A DNA stretch of 6,645 bases from Alphaproteobacteria bacterium (lineage in GTDB: Bacteria; Pseudomonadota; Alphaproteobacteria; Reyranellales; Reyranellaceae). The DNA is taken from the NCBI GenBank assembly GCA_013290035.1, contig JABCYT010000195.1, forward strand, positions 1 to 6,645, given 5' to 3'. Positions 5,722-6,645 of this stretch are shown here, piece after piece. Every line of letters starts with the position of its first letter. Within the stretch, counting starts at the first letter, position 1. The translations under genes were made by a program, and so were the position numbers. The notes beneath the pieces were generated by a model. The model worked only from the letters and a program-made list of their open reading frames with translations, was not told the DNA's origin and made no database searches.

Positions 5722-6645
5722 CTAGTCCGCTGCCGCTCGGGTGAAGCGGTCGAGCTTGAGCAGGTGCAGGATCTGCTGAAAATGCGGCTGGCTGCGGAGG
5801 GCGCGAAAGGACGGAAACTGTCGTGTGAAAGGCGCAAAGGTAGATCGCCGATTCACACAGCCTTCGAGAACGTCGAGCGCCCGTGCGGGCTCTCCGACGG
5901 CCATCCACTGCACCGCCGCGCTTTCCCAACGATTGGTGCGCTCCAGCAGGGCAAGCCATTCGACCATCGCCGCCCGCCAGCCTTGGCTGCGATTGAGCTC
6001 GGCCACCCTGTCGGCAAGAGCGCAGGTACTGTCGAACTTCTTCAGGAAGACAAGACGCTCGGCCATCGCTTCGTCGTGGCGGCCGATCTGGTCGAGAACC
6101 ACCACGCGCCCCATGTTTCCGCGAAGCGAATGGGGCCCGACGACCAGGGCGTCGCTAAAGGCGCCGAGCGCCCGCTCGGCGTCGCCCGCCATCCAGTAGA
6201 CCATTCCGAAGAACTGGAGCGTCTCGAGGCGCCGCGGATCGAGTTGCCTCGCCTGCTCCATGCTCTCGATAGCCTCGTCGTGCCGGCCCATCGCACTCAG
6301 GAACTGGCCGTAGATGGCAAGCGCTTCGACCGCGCTGGGATTGAGGGCCACGGCGTGCGCGAGATCGGCCTCGGCGCCATCCCAGTCCCACTCGTACTCC
6401 ATCTTCACCCGGCCCAGCACGGCCCACGCCTCGGCCACCGACACGTCGAGGGCGAGCGCCGCTTCCGCCGATCGACGTGCCAGCGGCATCGCCTCGTCCA
6501 CCGCCAGCTGGCGCCCCAAGGCCGTCGAACCGAGCTGCAGGTAAGTCGACGCCAGGCCGGCATGAGCCATGGCATAGTCGGGATCGAGCACCAGCGCCCG
6601 TTCGAACTCGCCCAAGGCCCTTATCGCGGGCAGCGCCGTGAAAAG
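5722..6645 (-). CDS. TPR-repeat protein, paralogue of the downstream CadC-like regulator (C-terminal part only)
   Basis: The frame is open to the right edge (first residues LFTALPAIRALGEFER), so this is the C-terminal 307 residues of a longer protein; the TTG at 6615 is not a credible start because homology to the paralogue continues beyond it. Seen: TPR-like helices (FERALVLDPDYAMAHAG; LAHAVALNPSAVEAL; MGRHDEAIESMEQARQLDP), the MEYEWDWDGAEAD signature, ALLERTNRWE, and a FRALRSQPHFQQIL tail. It aligns gap-free to the last codon with the complete regulator, so a winged helix and TolB-like domain can be expected upstream, with the start about 0.8 kb outside the window; that is inference. The reading frame shows no stop or frameshift, so it appears functional as far as visible. 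It is transcribed towards its paralogue with a 190-bp gap, so the two may share a transcript or have separate promoters. Confidence 0.85.
   Translation of the reverse strand, partial: LFTALPAIRALGEFERALVLDPDYAMAHAGLASTYLQLGSTALGRQLAVDEAMPLARRSAEAALALDVSVAEAWAVLGRVKMEYEWDWDGAEADLAHAVALNPSAVEALAIYGQFLSAMGRHDEAIESMEQARQLDPRRLETLQFFGMVYWMAGDAERALGAFSDALVVGPHSLRGNMGRVVVLDQIGRHDEAMAERLVFLKKFDSTCALADRVAELNRSQGWRAAMVEWLALLERTNRWESAAVQWMAVGEPARALDVLEGCVNRRSTFAPFTRQFPSFRALRSQPHFQQILHLLKLDRFTRAAAD
5722..6645 (-). repeat. Tandem duplication, copy 2 (3' part of the partial regulator gene)
   Basis: This is the partner of 3807-4730, with equal length of 924 bases up to the right window edge. The best conserved core is 6366-6408 against 4451-4493, with 41 of 43 bases identical. 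The duplicated unit equals one gene plus its spacer (1725 + 190 = 1915 bp). Whether the repeat continues to the right, or into a third copy, cannot be seen. Confidence 0.85.

Noticed and set aside
5712..5730. Short inverted repeat GCGGA...TCCGC around the stop of the partial TPR gene, considered as a terminator
   Set aside because: There are only five clean base pairs, with no U-run downstream on the minus strand, so it does not support an intrinsic terminator.
3993..5744. Two long plus-strand open frames (279 and 287 codons) antisense to the regulator gene
   Set aside because: They mirror the winged-helix/TPR gene and show no motif of their own. The duplicated minus-strand gene is conserved at the protein level with gap-free alignment.
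3807..6645. Tandem duplication considered as a mobile-element product
   Set aside because: No transposase, terminal inverted repeats, target-site duplication or change in base composition is visible. The divergence between copies points to an old gene duplication.

Overview
The window is GC-rich with strongly G/C-biased third codon positions and tightly packed genes. Gene content suggests an alphaproteobacterium of the Rhizobiales/Rhodospirillales kind: a cytoplasmic BisC-type molybdoenzyme, an orphan amide/branched-chain amino-acid type binding protein, and CadC-like winged-helix/TPR regulators. The taxon is inferred from gene types and base composition only. No RNA gene, insertion sequence, CRISPR array or integrase was seen.

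Left part, plus strand (1-2554): the C-terminal 82 or so residues of a PLP-dependent threonine aldolase run in from the left edge. Three bases after its stop comes a complete 766-residue molybdopterin S/N-oxide reductase of the BisC/DMSO reductase family, with no Tat signal and no iron-sulfur site. The two look co-transcribed.

Right part, minus strand (2555-6645), read from right to left: the C-terminal 307 residues of one TPR protein (start outside the window), a complete winged-helix + TolB-like + TPR regulator, then a secreted type I periplasmic binding protein of the LivK/AmiC/UrtA superfamily. The binding protein converges on the molybdoenzyme with the two stop codons directly abutting.

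The two TPR genes are tandem paralogues. They align without a gap over the whole visible 307 codons, at an offset of exactly 1915 bp, with about 63% amino-acid identity counted by eye. The complete copy lacks the transmembrane segment of CadC, so it should be a soluble, cytoplasmic regulator. No permease or ATPase gene for the binding protein is in the window. A functional link between regulators and binding protein (for example, control of its expression) is suggested only by order and strand.

This is mostly a conventional accessory-metabolism region. The points most worth a second look are the tandem regulator duplication with its nearly identical 43-bp core, the membrane-free CadC-like architecture, the orphan binding protein next to it, and the zero-gap convergent stop junction.
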